From contig CAVPRX010000002.1 in the NCBI GenBank assembly GCA_963708115.1, positions 744,001-808,000 on the forward strand: a stretch of DNA of 64,000 nt, in the 5' to 3' direction. Below the pieces are notes generated by a model. The model worked only from the letters and a program-made list of their open reading frames with translations, was not told the DNA's origin and did not search any database. The DNA is from VRUE01 sp963708115. Lineage in GTDB: Bacteria; Actinomycetota; Thermoleophilia; Solirubrobacterales; 70-9. Positions 44,870 to 52,893 of the stretch are shown piece by piece (within the stretch, counting starts at the first letter, position 1; the number at the start of each line of letters is the position of its first letter). A program made the translations under genes and the position numbers.

Positions 44870-46452
44870 GCAAAGAGATCGTCGAAGCAATCAAGGCGCT
44901 CGAGCAGGAGAAGGGCATCGCGGCCGACAAGCTGATGGACGCCCTCGCCGACGCCTTGTTGTCGGCTTACAAGAAGACGCCTGGAGCGGCGAAATACGCG
45001 CGCGTCGACCTCGACCACGAGACCGGCGACTTTCTGGTCTTCGAACTGATCCTGCCGGCCGAGCTCGAGGAGAAGCTGCTGGCTGAGGCGGTCGAGGCCC
45101 AGGAGGAGGAAGAGCGCGAGATCGACCCCGAAACGGGCGAGCTGAAAGAGCCGGAGGACCCCGAGCTCGATCCGGAGATGATCGCCCCTTACGAGGATCA
45201 GATCGAGACCCGCGACGTGACCCCGGAAGACTTTGGACGGATCGCCGCGCAGACCGCCAAGCAGGTGATCCTGCAGCGGATCCGCGAGGCGGAACGGATG
45301 ATGATGTTCGAGGAGTACCAGGACCGGGTCGGCGAGCTGATCACCGGGATCATCCAGCAGTCCGACAAGCGCTACACGCTGGTGCAGCTGCGCGAGCGGG
45401 TCGAGGCGCTGCTGCCCAAGTCCGAGCAGGTCTACAACGAGCGCTACGACCACGGGATGCGGGTCAAGGCCGTGATCACCGACGTCTCCGACTCGACCAA
45501 GGGCCCGGCGATCGTCGTCTCGAGGCGCAGCCCCGAGCTGATCAAGAGCCTCTTCGAGATGGAGGTGCCGGAGATCGCCGACAAGCTGGTCGAGATCGTC
45601 GGCGTCGCCCGCGAGCCCGGTTATCGCTCGAAGATCGCCGTCGTTTCCCACACCGATGGGGTCGATCCGGTCGGCGCCTGCGTCGGCCCGCGCGGCTCAC
45701 GTGTGCGCATGGTCGTCTCGGAGCTTCGAGGCGAGAAGATCGACATCATCCCCCACAACGACGAGCCCGCCCGCTTCGTCGCCAAGGCGCTTTCGCCGGC
45801 GCGCGTGCGCGAGGTGATCGTCGACGACGAGGAGCGCCAGGCGACCGTGATCGTCCCCGACGACCAGCTCTCGCTGGCGATCGGCCGCGACGGGCAGAAC
45901 GCCCGCCTGGCGGCGCGCCTGACCGGCTGGCGGGTCGACATCAAGTCCGAGACCGAGTTCGCCCAGGACGACGAGGAGGTCGAGTACGAGGGCGAGGAGC
46001 AGTCCGACGGGCACTGCCTGGCGGTGCTCTCCAACGGTCGTCGCTGCCCCAATGCGGCGATCGGCGAGTCCTCCTACTGCGGTCTGCCCACTCACCAGGC
46101 GCTGAGTCGCTTCGAAACCAACCAAATCACGGTGCTCGCTCCGCTGGAGGAAGCCGAGGTTGCGATCCTCGCCGATGCCCAGGCCGATGAAGGCCAGGTA
46201 TCCGAGATCGTCGCAAAGGCGGAAGCGGTGTACGAGGAGCCTCAGCCAGAGGAGCTCGTTGCCGAAGAGCCTCAGGCCGCGGGTCCTGTCACCGAGGGCA
46301 GCCCTCCGGCTCACCCGCCGGAGGGACAACCCTCGACGCCACCCACGGCAGAGACGCCGGAGGAAGACGCTCCTCAGGATGAGACACCTGAGGAGGAGAT
46401 TGCTCAGGACGACGCCCCTGAAGCTGTCGCCGAGGAGGCTGAGCAGGCCTAG
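44866..46452 (+). CDS. nusA: Transcription termination/antitermination factor NusA with extra C-terminal zinc-like motif
   Basis: A 528-residue NusA: N-terminal polymerase-binding domain, S1 domain (VKAVITDVSDSTKGPAIVVS), KH1 (DPVGACVGPRGSRVRMVVSE) and KH2 (LSLAIGRDGQNARLAARLTG). Beyond KH2 is a short C/H motif, Cys384-X9-Cys394-X10-Cys405-X4-His410 (RRCPNAAIGESSYCGLPTH), a possible zinc finger not found in standard NusA. The last ~110 residues are acidic, Pro/Glu-rich and presumably unfolded; residues 471-495 there come from a palindromic element. It acts in pausing, termination and rRNA antitermination. Confidence 0.95.
   Translation: MSKEIVEAIKALEQEKGIAADKLMDALADALLSAYKKTPGAAKYARVDLDHETGDFLVFELILPAELEEKLLAEAVEAQEEEEREIDPETGELKEPEDPELDPEMIAPYEDQIETRDVTPEDFGRIAAQTAKQVILQRIREAERMMMFEEYQDRVGELITGIIQQSDKRYTLVQLRERVEALLPKSEQVYNERYDHGMRVKAVITDVSDSTKGPAIVVSRRSPELIKSLFEMEVPEIADKLVEIVGVAREPGYRSKIAVVSHTDGVDPVGACVGPRGSRVRMVVSELRGEKIDIIPHNDEPARFVAKALSPARVREVIVDDEERQATVIVPDDQLSLAIGRDGQNARLAARLTGWRVDIKSETEFAQDDEEVEYEGEEQSDGHCLAVLSNGRRCPNAAIGESSYCGLPTHQALSRFETNQITVLAPLEEAEVAILADAQADEGQVSEIVAKAEAVYEEPQPEELVAEEPQAAGPVTEGSPPAHPPEGQPSTPPTAETPEEDAPQDETPEEEIAQDDAPEAVAEEAEQA
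46277..46348. repeat. Palindromic element E inside the 3' end of nusA
   Basis: A 72-bp element with the same ends as the one after pdxS: it starts CCGCGGGTCCTGTCAC, then CGAGGG, and ends CCCTCG, ACGCCACCCACGG. Outer arms CCGCGGGT/ACCCACGG, middle CGAGGG/CCCTCG, inner CCCTCCGG (46302-46309)/CCGGAGGG (46318-46325) around the loop CTCACCCG (46310-46317). The apical loop is identical to that at 5.9 kb while the stem differs on both sides. It is in frame and encodes GPVTEGSPPAHPPEGQPS. Confidence 0.8.
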
Positions 46453-48632
46453 TGGCTAAAAAGCGCGTCCATGAGATTGCCAAAGCTCAAGGGTTGAGCA
46501 GCAAAGAGCTGCTCGCTGCGCTCAAAAAGGCCGGAGTCGAAGCCAAGGCCGCAGCCTCGAGCGTGGAGGAGGCGGACGCGCTGAAAGCACTCTCCGGTAA
46601 CGGGGCGGCGGCGGCCAAACCCCAGCCGAAAGCCGCGGCCAAACCGGCTGCACCGCCTCAGGAGCCGGCGAAACCGGCAGCGAAACCGGCGCCAGCCGCG
46701 AAAAAACCGGCCGGAGCGGCGAAAAAACGCCGCGTCGTGATCGATTCGCAGGCCGCCCGCCGCGACCAGATGGGCGGACCGCCGCCGCAGCGCCCGCCGC
46801 GACGACGCGGCGGTAGGCGCCGCCGGCCGCTGCTCGAGGAGCCGCCGGTCAGAACCGAGGAGCCGGCGGAGCCGGAGGCGACCAGGGTCAACTCCGGAGC
46901 CACCGTGCGCGAGGTCGCCGAGCTGCTTGGCCTCGGCAGCGCCGAGGTGATCAAGAAGCTGATGATGATGGGGGAGATGGCGACGCTGACCCAGACCCTC
47001 ACGGATGAGTCGATCAAGGCGATCGCCGACGAGTACGACCGCAAGATCGAAATCGTCACCGCCGCCGAGGAGGAGCCCGAGGCGCCGGAATTCGAGGACG
47101 CTGAGGAGAGCCTGGTCGACCGGCCGCCGGTGGTCACGATCATGGGTCACGTCGACCACGGCAAGACCTCGCTGCTCGACGCGATCCGCGAGACCGAGGT
47201 CGCCGCCGGCGAGGCGGGCGGGATCACCCAGCACATCGGCGCCTACCAGGTTCACCACGAGGACAAGACCATCACCTTCCTCGACACCCCCGGCCACGCC
47301 GCCTTCACGGCGATGCGTGCCCGTGGTGCCAAGGTCACCGACATCGCCGTCGTCGTCGTCGCCGCCGATGACGGGGTCATGCCGCAGACCAAAGAGGCGA
47401 TCGACCACGCCCGCGCCGCCGACGTGCCGATCCTGATTGCGGTCAACAAGATCGACAAAGAGGGCGCCCAACCCGACCGGGTTCGCAATGAGCTGGCGGC
47501 CGACGGTCTCACGCCCGAGGACTGGGGGGGCGAGACGGTCTACTGCGACGTCTCGGCCAAGACCCACGAGGGCCTCGGCAACCTGCTCGACATGATCCTG
47601 CTCGTCTCCGAGCTCGAGGAGCTGGGCGCCAACCCGGATGCCCCGGCCTCCGGGACGGTGGTCGAGTCCCAGCTCGATCCCGGCCGTGGGCCCGTCGTGA
47701 CGATCCTGGTCCAGCGCGGAACGCTCGCCGTCGGCGATTCGCTGGTCGGCGGCGCGCAGTGGGGGCGGGTGCGCGCGATGCACGACTTCACCGGCGATCG
47801 GGTCCAGGAGGCCGGCCCGGGGATGCCGGTCGAGGTGCTCGGCTTCGACGGCGTCTGCGAGGCCGGCGAACACGTGCGGGTCGTAGAGAACGACCGCCGC
47901 GCCCGCCAGCTTGCCCAGGAGCGGGGCAACCGCCTCAAGACCGAGGCGCTGGCCCGTCGCCAGGCGCGCAAGGTCAGCCTCGAGGAGGTCTTCTCCCGCG
48001 CCCAGGCGGGCGACATCAAGGAGCTCAACATCGTGCTCAAGGCCGACGTTGCCGGTTCGCTCGAGGCGCTGCAGGACGAGATCGCCAAAGTCCCCCAAGA
48101 GCAGGTCGCGATCAACATCATCCACTCGCAGACCGGCGGCATCAACGAGTCCGACGTGATGCTGGCTTCGGCCTCCGAAGCGATCGTGATCGGCTTCAAC
48201 GTGCGCCCGCTCGCCGACGCTCGCAAGGCCGCCGAGCGTGAGGGCGTCGACGTCCGCACCTACTCGGTCATCTACAAAATCACCGAAGACCTGCGCAACG
48301 CGATGGAGGGCTTGCTGGAGGCGGTCGAGGTCGAGGAAACGCTCGGCGAGGCCGAGGTCAAACAGACCTTCAAGGCCTCCAAAGTCGGCCGTATCGCGGG
48401 CTGCATCGTCAACGAGGGCAAGGTCGCGCGGGACGCCAACGTCCGCCTGATCCGCGAGGGAACCGTCATTTGGGACGGGGTGCTGGGCTCCTTGCGTCGC
48501 TTCAAAGACAACGTCCAGGAGGTCGAGGAGGGCCAGGAGTGCGGCATCGTGCTCGACGGCTACGCCGACGTCAAGGACGGCGACGTGCTCGAGTTCTACA
48601 AGACCAAGCAGGTCGAGCAGACGCTGGACTAG
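46452..48632 (+). CDS. infB: Translation initiation factor IF-2
   Basis: A 726-residue IF-2. Residues 1-50 form an IF2_N domain (KKRVHEIAKAQGLSSKELLA); an Ala/Lys/Pro-rich linker and an Arg-rich patch follow; a second N-domain repeat (VREVAELLGLGSAEVIKKLM) precedes the G-domain (GHVDHGKTSLLDAIR, DTPGHAAF, NKID) and domains II-IV ending EFYKTKQVEQTLD. It brings initiator tRNA to the 30S subunit. The GTG start shares one base with the nusA stop. Its TAG stop is part of the left end of the inverted-repeat element that follows. Confidence 0.97.
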   Translation: MAKKRVHEIAKAQGLSSKELLAALKKAGVEAKAAASSVEEADALKALSGNGAAAAKPQPKAAAKPAAPPQEPAKPAAKPAPAAKKPAGAAKKRRVVIDSQAARRDQMGGPPPQRPPRRRGGRRRRPLLEEPPVRTEEPAEPEATRVNSGATVREVAELLGLGSAEVIKKLMMMGEMATLTQTLTDESIKAIADEYDRKIEIVTAAEEEPEAPEFEDAEESLVDRPPVVTIMGHVDHGKTSLLDAIRETEVAAGEAGGITQHIGAYQVHHEDKTITFLDTPGHAAFTAMRARGAKVTDIAVVVVAADDGVMPQTKEAIDHARAADVPILIAVNKIDKEGAQPDRVRNELAADGLTPEDWGGETVYCDVSAKTHEGLGNLLDMILLVSELEELGANPDAPASGTVVESQLDPGRGPVVTILVQRGTLAVGDSLVGGAQWGRVRAMHDFTGDRVQEAGPGMPVEVLGFDGVCEAGEHVRVVENDRRARQLAQERGNRLKTEALARRQARKVSLEEVFSRAQAGDIKELNIVLKADVAGSLEALQDEIAKVPQEQVAINIIHSQTGGINESDVMLASASEAIVIGFNVRPLADARKAAEREGVDVRTYSVIYKITEDLRNAMEGLLEAVEVEETLGEAEVKQTFKASKVGRIAGCIVNEGKVARDANVRLIREGTVIWDGVLGSLRRFKDNVQEVEEGQECGIVLDGYADVKDGDVLEFYKTKQVEQTLD

Positions 48633-48795
48633 TGCCTTGTCCGGCAACGTTCACCCTCTCTGGCTTGCCCTCGCCGCGCCTGGCGGCGTCCTCGACCGCT
48701 CGACGTGGCGCTGCCACGCCTTCGGGTCTGCGTCCTTGCCAGTCACGACGATGCCTGCGCCAGAACCGGGCAAACGTCACCGGACAAGGCACTAG
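48629..48795. repeat. MITE-like element between infB and rbfA
   Basis: A 167-bp block with terminal inverted repeats: CTAGTGCCTTGTCCGG (48629-48644) and CCGGACAAGGCACTAG (48780-48795) are perfect over 16 bases and extend to 24 with three mismatches. The interior has small hairpins (GTGGCGCTGCCAC) but no protein start. The left end supplies the infB stop codon TAG, and the right end supplies AAGG just before the rbfA ATG. No flanking target duplication is evident beyond the CTAG shared by the ends. Confidence 0.7.
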
Positions 48796-48796
48796 G

Positions 48797-49138
48797 ATGG
48801 CCACGCCTCGCATGCGTCGCATCAACGAGGTGCTCCGCGAGGTGATCGGCGCGGCCATTACCACCGAATTGAGCGATCCCCGGATCGGCTTCGTCACCGT
48901 GACCTCGGTCGAGACCAGCCCAGACCTCCGCAGCGCCAAGGTGCACGTCAGCGTGCTCGGCGACGACGACGCCCGCGAGGAGGCGCTTACCGGGCTGCGC
49001 TCCTCCCACGGCGTTCTGCAGGCCAAAATCGCCGCCGAGACGAGGATGAAGCGCACCCCGACCCTGTCCTTTCACTACGACCCGACGGTCGAGCAGGGAA
49101 TGAGAATCTCCCAGTTGCTCGAAGAGGAAGAGGAATGA
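48797..49138 (+). CDS. rbfA: Ribosome-binding factor A
   Basis: A 113-residue RbfA: MRRINEVLREVIGAAITTEL, DPRIGFVTVTSVETSPDLRSAKVHVSV, and TPTLSFHYDPTVEQGMRISQLL are typical of this KH-fold 16S rRNA maturation protein. The ATG is one base after the MITE-like element, whose end provides the likely ribosome-binding AAGG. A longer in-frame extension into the element is not supported. The stop overlaps the next gene as ATGA. Confidence 0.93.
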   Translation: MATPRMRRINEVLREVIGAAITTELSDPRIGFVTVTSVETSPDLRSAKVHVSVLGDDDAREEALTGLRSSHGVLQAKIAAETRMKRTPTLSFHYDPTVEQGMRISQLLEEEEE

Positions 49139-50139
49139 GCGAGACCACCGACATCGGCGCCACCGCGATCGAGCAGGTCGCCAACGAGATCCGCAGCCGC
49201 GACCGCTTCCTGCTCACCGCCCACGAGGGCCCCGACGGCGACGCGCTCGGCTCCCTGCTCGGCATGCACCACCTGCTGACAGCGCTCGGCAAGGACTCGG
49301 TGATGTTCCTTGCCGCGAAGGAGTTCCCCTTGCCGATCGAGTACCGCTTCCTGCCACTGGAGGAGGTCTTCCACGAGGCGCCGGCGGACATGGCGGACCG
49401 CGCGGCGATCTTCCTCGACTGCGGCAACATCGACCGCATGCCGGTCGACTTCCTCGCGGCGGATGGGGTCTTCACGATCAACATCGACCACCATCACGAC
49501 AACACGCTCTTCGGCGACGTCAACCTGGTCGAGGTCGACGCCTCCTGCACGGCGGAGATCGTCTACGAGCTGGCGATCCTGCTGGGAGTCGAGATCACCG
49601 CTGAGATGGCCGCGGCGCTCTATGTAGGCCTGGTCACCGACACCGGCAAGTTCATGTACGAGAACACCAACGCCCGTACCCATCGCATCGCCGCCGACCT
49701 GATCGAAGCCGGGGTCGACGTCGACGAGACCTACCGGCGCCTCTACGAGCACGTGCCGCTCGAGAAGCTGCGCCTGCTCTCGCGCGCCCTGGACGGGATC
49801 CAGCACCACTGCAAGGGCAGGCTGGTGCTCGCCTACATCGCCGCCGAGGACTACGAGGCGAGCGGTGCCGGCGAGGAGATGACCGAGGGGATCATCGATC
49901 ACCTGCGCTCGGTCGAGGGTGCCCGCGTCGCAGCGCTGATCCGCGACCTCGGCGACCGTGGGCGCGCTGCCCGCAAGGTGAGCCTGCGCTCCAGTGACGG
50001 CGAGGTCGATGTCTCCGCGATCGCCCGCGTCAACGGCGGCGGCGGACACAAGCGAGCCGCCGGCTTCTCCACCGACCTCGAGTTGGAGGCGCTGGTCTCC
50101 TTCCTATGCGGCGAGGTCTCTGCCCAGCTCGATCCTTGA
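49135..50139 (+). CDS. nrnA: DHH/DHHA1 phosphoesterase, bifunctional oligoribonuclease/PAP phosphatase (NrnA type)
   Basis: A 334-residue DHH-subfamily 1 protein: HEGPDGDALGSLLG, FLDCGNIDR, INIDHHHDN, and DTGKFMYENT in the DHH domain; the DHHA1 domain ends with VNGGGGHKRAAGFS. NrnA degrades short RNAs and dephosphorylates pAp. The nusA-infB-rbfA-nrnA-truB order is standard for Gram-positives and actinobacteria. Confidence 0.94.
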   Translation: MSETTDIGATAIEQVANEIRSRDRFLLTAHEGPDGDALGSLLGMHHLLTALGKDSVMFLAAKEFPLPIEYRFLPLEEVFHEAPADMADRAAIFLDCGNIDRMPVDFLAADGVFTINIDHHHDNTLFGDVNLVEVDASCTAEIVYELAILLGVEITAEMAAALYVGLVTDTGKFMYENTNARTHRIAADLIEAGVDVDETYRRLYEHVPLEKLRLLSRALDGIQHHCKGRLVLAYIAAEDYEASGAGEEMTEGIIDHLRSVEGARVAALIRDLGDRGRAARKVSLRSSDGEVDVSAIARVNGGGGHKRAAGFSTDLELEALVSFLCGEVSAQLDP

Positions 50140-50768
50140 CGGTTCTGCTCTGCGACAAGCCCGCCGGAATCACCTCACACGACTTGGTGCGGCAGGTTCG
50201 CCGCGAGCGCGGCTGCAAGGCAGGGCACGCCGGCACGCTCGATCCGTTCGCGACCGGGCTACTGCTGGTCCTGCTCGACGAGGCGACCCGCGTGCAGCGC
50301 TTCCTCGTCGAGCTGCCGAAGACCTACCTGGCGACCGCGCGTCTCGGCTGGCGCTCGAGCAGCGGCGATCCCGAAGGGGAGCTGACCGAGACCGGCCGGC
50401 TGCCGCAAACGCTTGAGTTGCCGACCGGCACGGTGCGCCAGCATGTGCCGATGACCTCTGCCGTACGAGTCGGCGGCGAGCGGCTCTACCGCAAGGCCCA
50501 CCGGGGCGAGACGGTCCCGACCCCACCCCGCGACGTCGAGATCTACCGCGCCGAGCTGCTCGCGCACGACGCCGAGAGCGCTCGCTATGAGATCGAGTGC
50601 TCCAGCGGGACCTACGTGCGCACCCTGGTCGAGACCCTCGGCGACGCCTACTGCTCCGAGCTGCGCCGTACCTCGATCGGCCCCTTCCGAGTCGAGAACG
50701 CGGGCGAAGAGGTCGGCGTCGAGCGGATCGGCGAGCTGATTCCCGCGGCGGCGGAGGCGCTCAGGTGA
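50136..50768 (+). CDS. truB: tRNA pseudouridine-55 synthase TruB
   Basis: The TTG at 50136 inside the nrnA stop (TTGA) gives 210 residues and puts the conserved VLLCDKPAGITSHDLV at the N-terminus; an ATG at 50106 would add residues unlike the family. The catalytic Asp is in GHAGTLDPFATG; later motifs are VRQHVPMTSAVRVGG and CSSGTYVRTLVETLG. It makes pseudouridine 55 in the T-loop of tRNAs. It is shorter than E. coli TruB; the C-terminal PUA-like domain is reduced. Confidence 0.94.
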   Translation: MTVLLCDKPAGITSHDLVRQVRRERGCKAGHAGTLDPFATGLLLVLLDEATRVQRFLVELPKTYLATARLGWRSSSGDPEGELTETGRLPQTLELPTGTVRQHVPMTSAVRVGGERLYRKAHRGETVPTPPRDVEIYRAELLAHDAESARYEIECSSGTYVRTLVETLGDAYCSELRRTSIGPFRVENAGEEVGVERIGELIPAAAEALR

Positions 50769-51661
50769 TGGCCAGCATCGCTGTCACCAGCCTGCCCGAC
50801 GCCGAGCCGCGACCGCGTCACGTCGCGATCGGGACCTTCGACGGCGTTCATCGCGGCCACCAGGCCGTGATCGATGGCGCCGACACGGTTTTGACCTTCG
50901 ATCCGCATCCGCTCGAGGTCATCCATCCCGCAGCATTGCCGAAATTGATCATGCCCTTCGGGGTCAAGCGCGACGTGATCGAGGGGCACGGTGTGCGCGA
51001 GTTGGTCGTGATCCCGTTCGACGCCGATTTCGCCAAGCGATCCGCCGAGGATTTCATCGAGCACGTGTTGATCGAGAAGCTGCGGGCAGAGAAGGTCTCG
51101 GTGGGGGAGAACTTCCGCTTCGGCGCCAAAGCCAAAGGGGATCCGGCGATGCTTGCGGCGCGCACCGAGTTCGAGACCAGGGTCGTGCCGCTGGTCGAGA
51201 TCGACAGTGAGACGGTCTCCTCTACCCGGATCAGGGCGCTGGTGGCGGCGGGCGACATGGAGGGCGCCCGGCACTGCCTCGGCGCTCCCTTCATGGTCGA
51301 GGGGACCGTCGTCAAGGGCGACCAGCGCGGCCGTGAGCTCGGCTTCCCGACCGCCAACATCGTCCCCGACGACCGCCTGTTGATCCCCGGCCACGGCGTC
51401 TTCGCGGCCTTTGCCGACGGTGTTCCCGCCGCCGTCAACGTCGGTGTGCGGCCCATGTTCGAGAGCGGTCGGGGTGTGCTGATCGAGACCTATCTGATCG
51501 ACCGCAACGAAGACCTCTACGGGCGCACCCTGCGCGTCGCCTTCGTCGAGCGGCTGCGCGGCGAGAAGCGCTTCCCCAGTGTCGAGGAGCTGATCGCCCA
51601 GATGCGGATCGACGTCGAGGACGCGAAGCGGGTCTGTGCTAGCTTCACCGGCGCATCATGA
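50768..51661 (+). CDS. ribF: Bifunctional riboflavin kinase / FAD synthetase
   Basis: A 297-residue RibF starting at ATG 50768, sharing one base with the truB stop (the GTG just before is also possible). FMN adenylyltransferase half: AIGTFDGVHRGHQAVI, TFDPHPLEVI, SVGENFRFGAKAKGD, ISxTRIR-like SSTRIRALV. Riboflavin kinase half: GRELGFPTANI and VGVRPMFESG. It turns riboflavin to FMN and FAD. Start and stop overlap both neighbours. Confidence 0.96.
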   Translation: MASIAVTSLPDAEPRPRHVAIGTFDGVHRGHQAVIDGADTVLTFDPHPLEVIHPAALPKLIMPFGVKRDVIEGHGVRELVVIPFDADFAKRSAEDFIEHVLIEKLRAEKVSVGENFRFGAKAKGDPAMLAARTEFETRVVPLVEIDSETVSSTRIRALVAAGDMEGARHCLGAPFMVEGTVVKGDQRGRELGFPTANIVPDDRLLIPGHGVFAAFADGVPAAVNVGVRPMFESGRGVLIETYLIDRNEDLYGRTLRVAFVERLRGEKRFPSVEELIAQMRIDVEDAKRVCASFTGAS

Positions 51662-51927
51662 GCCTTGCCAAGGAGAAGAAGACCGAGCTGATCGGAAAGT
51701 ACGGCCGCGCTGACGGCGACACCGGCTCTGCCGAGGTCCAGGTCGCGCTGCTCACCGAGCGGATCAACGAGCTCACCGAGCACCTCCGCGGGCACGCCAA
51801 GGACCACCACTCGCGCCGCGGCCTGCTGATGCTGGTCGGCAAGCGCCGTCGCATGCTCCGCTACCTGGAGCGCACCGACCTCGAGCGCTATCGCGCCCTG
51901 GTCGCGGATCTCGGCCTGCGGCGATGA
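51658..51927 (+). CDS. rpsO: Ribosomal protein S15
   Basis: An 89-residue S15 of standard length: KKTELIGKYGRADGDTGSAEVQVALLTERI and HSRRGLLMLVGKRRRMLRYLE contain the rRNA-binding helices. It starts inside the ribF stop (ATGA). pnp is normally close to rpsO; here two thiol genes lie between them. Confidence 0.97.
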   Translation: MSLAKEKKTELIGKYGRADGDTGSAEVQVALLTERINELTEHLRGHAKDHHSRRGLLMLVGKRRRMLRYLERTDLERYRALVADLGLRR

Positions 51928-52391
51928 TCGCCGCCGGCGAGCCGGCTCCTGAGTTCACCCTCCGCAACCAGGACGGCAAGGAGGTCTCGCTCTCCGATTA
52001 CCGCGGTCGCAAGGTCCTGCTCGTCTTCTACCCGCTCGACTTCAGCCCGGTCTGCGCGGATCAGCTCTCGATCTACCAGGAGGTCAAGCCCCAGATCGCC
52101 GAGAAGGGCGTCGAGCTGGTCGGGATCAGCGTTGACCACGGCTTCGCCCACAAGGCCTTTCAGGAGAAGCTGGGGATCGACACCACGCTGCTCGCCGACT
52201 TCGAGCCGAAGGGAGAGGTGGCCCGTGCCTACGGCGCCTACATCGATGCGGTCGGCCACGCCAACCGCTCGCTCGTCCTCATCGACGAGGAGGGCACGGT
52301 CGCCTGGGTTCACGAGTCGCCGACCCCGCTGGAGATCCCCGGCGCCAACTTGATCTTCGACGCCCTGGAGACTGTCGGGTCTGACGCCTGA
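51924..52391 (+). CDS. Peroxiredoxin, 1-Cys AhpE/Bcp type
   Basis: A 155-residue thioredoxin-fold peroxidase. The peroxidatic Cys44 lies in FYPLDFSPVCADQ, the place of the PxxxTxxC motif, with Ser in place of Thr. It is the only cysteine, so an external thiol (mycothiol, a thioredoxin, or the adjacent DsbA-like protein) must reduce it. It overlaps rpsO by four bases, tying it to the ribosomal operon. Confidence 0.9.
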   Translation: MIAAGEPAPEFTLRNQDGKEVSLSDYRGRKVLLVFYPLDFSPVCADQLSIYQEVKPQIAEKGVELVGISVDHGFAHKAFQEKLGIDTTLLADFEPKGEVARAYGAYIDAVGHANRSLVLIDEEGTVAWVHESPTPLEIPGANLIFDALETVGSDA

Positions 52392-52407
52392 GCTGACCAG
52401 CGCCGCG

Positions 52408-52830
52408 GTGCCCCCGGTCGGCCCGGAGGACCACGTGCGCGGCGAGGGCGAGACCTTGATCGTCTACGCCGATCTCGGCTGCCCGCACTGCGCAGCCGCG
52501 TGGGAGGAGATCTGCAAGCGACCCGCGCGTGTCGTCTTCCGCCACTTTCCCGTGGCGAGCAAACATCCACGGGCACCGGCCCTGCACGCCGCGGCCGAGG
52601 CCGCCGGGAGGCAGGGGCGGTTCTTCGAGATGGTCGATTCGCTCTACGCCGACCGTGGGCGGGTCGACGATCCGCACCTCTGGGAGCGGGCGGAGCGGTT
52701 CGAGCTCGACCTGCAGCGCTTCGAGGCCGACCGGCGGACGGATGAGGTCGGCGCTCGGGTTCGGCGCGACTTCGAGTCCGGCATCCGCGCCGGTGTCATC
52801 GGAACGCCGGCCATGTACTCTCCCAGCTGA
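52408..52830 (+). CDS. DsbA-like thioredoxin-fold protein, apparently C-terminally truncated
   Basis: From the GTG at 52408 there are 140 residues; the frame is open further upstream but no better start was found. The active site is Cys25-Pro-His-Cys28 in YADLGCPHCAA, followed by FRHFPVASKHPRA and the helical insertion of DsbA. The cis-Pro region appears at the very end (GTPAMYSPS) and the chain stops, so the last strand and helix of a usual ~170-residue protein are missing. There is no signal peptide. The end of the gene probably overlaps the pnp promoter (TACTCT at 52816-52821). Confidence 0.75.
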   Translation: MPPVGPEDHVRGEGETLIVYADLGCPHCAAAWEEICKRPARVVFRHFPVASKHPRAPALHAAAEAAGRQGRFFEMVDSLYADRGRVDDPHLWERAERFELDLQRFEADRRTDEVGARVRRDFESGIRAGVIGTPAMYSPS

Positions 52831-52893
52831 AAGAGAACGAGAGTTCTGAATGCAGATGGCCGTCATCCGGGCGGCCGGAGGTAGGAAAACTAA
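52816..52893 (+). promoter_or_regulatory. pnp promoter and structured leader
   Basis: TACTCT (52816-52821) could be the -10 box. The leader has two small hairpins, AGAAC-GAGA-GTTCT (52834-52847) and GGCCG/CGGCC (52858-52862/52872-52876), and GGAGG at 52877-52881. pnp leaders often mediate autoregulation through such stems; this is inference only. Confidence 0.4.

Noticed and set aside
46449..48647. A 732-codon minus-strand open frame opposite infB
   Set aside because: Exact shadow of infB; no recognisable protein features.
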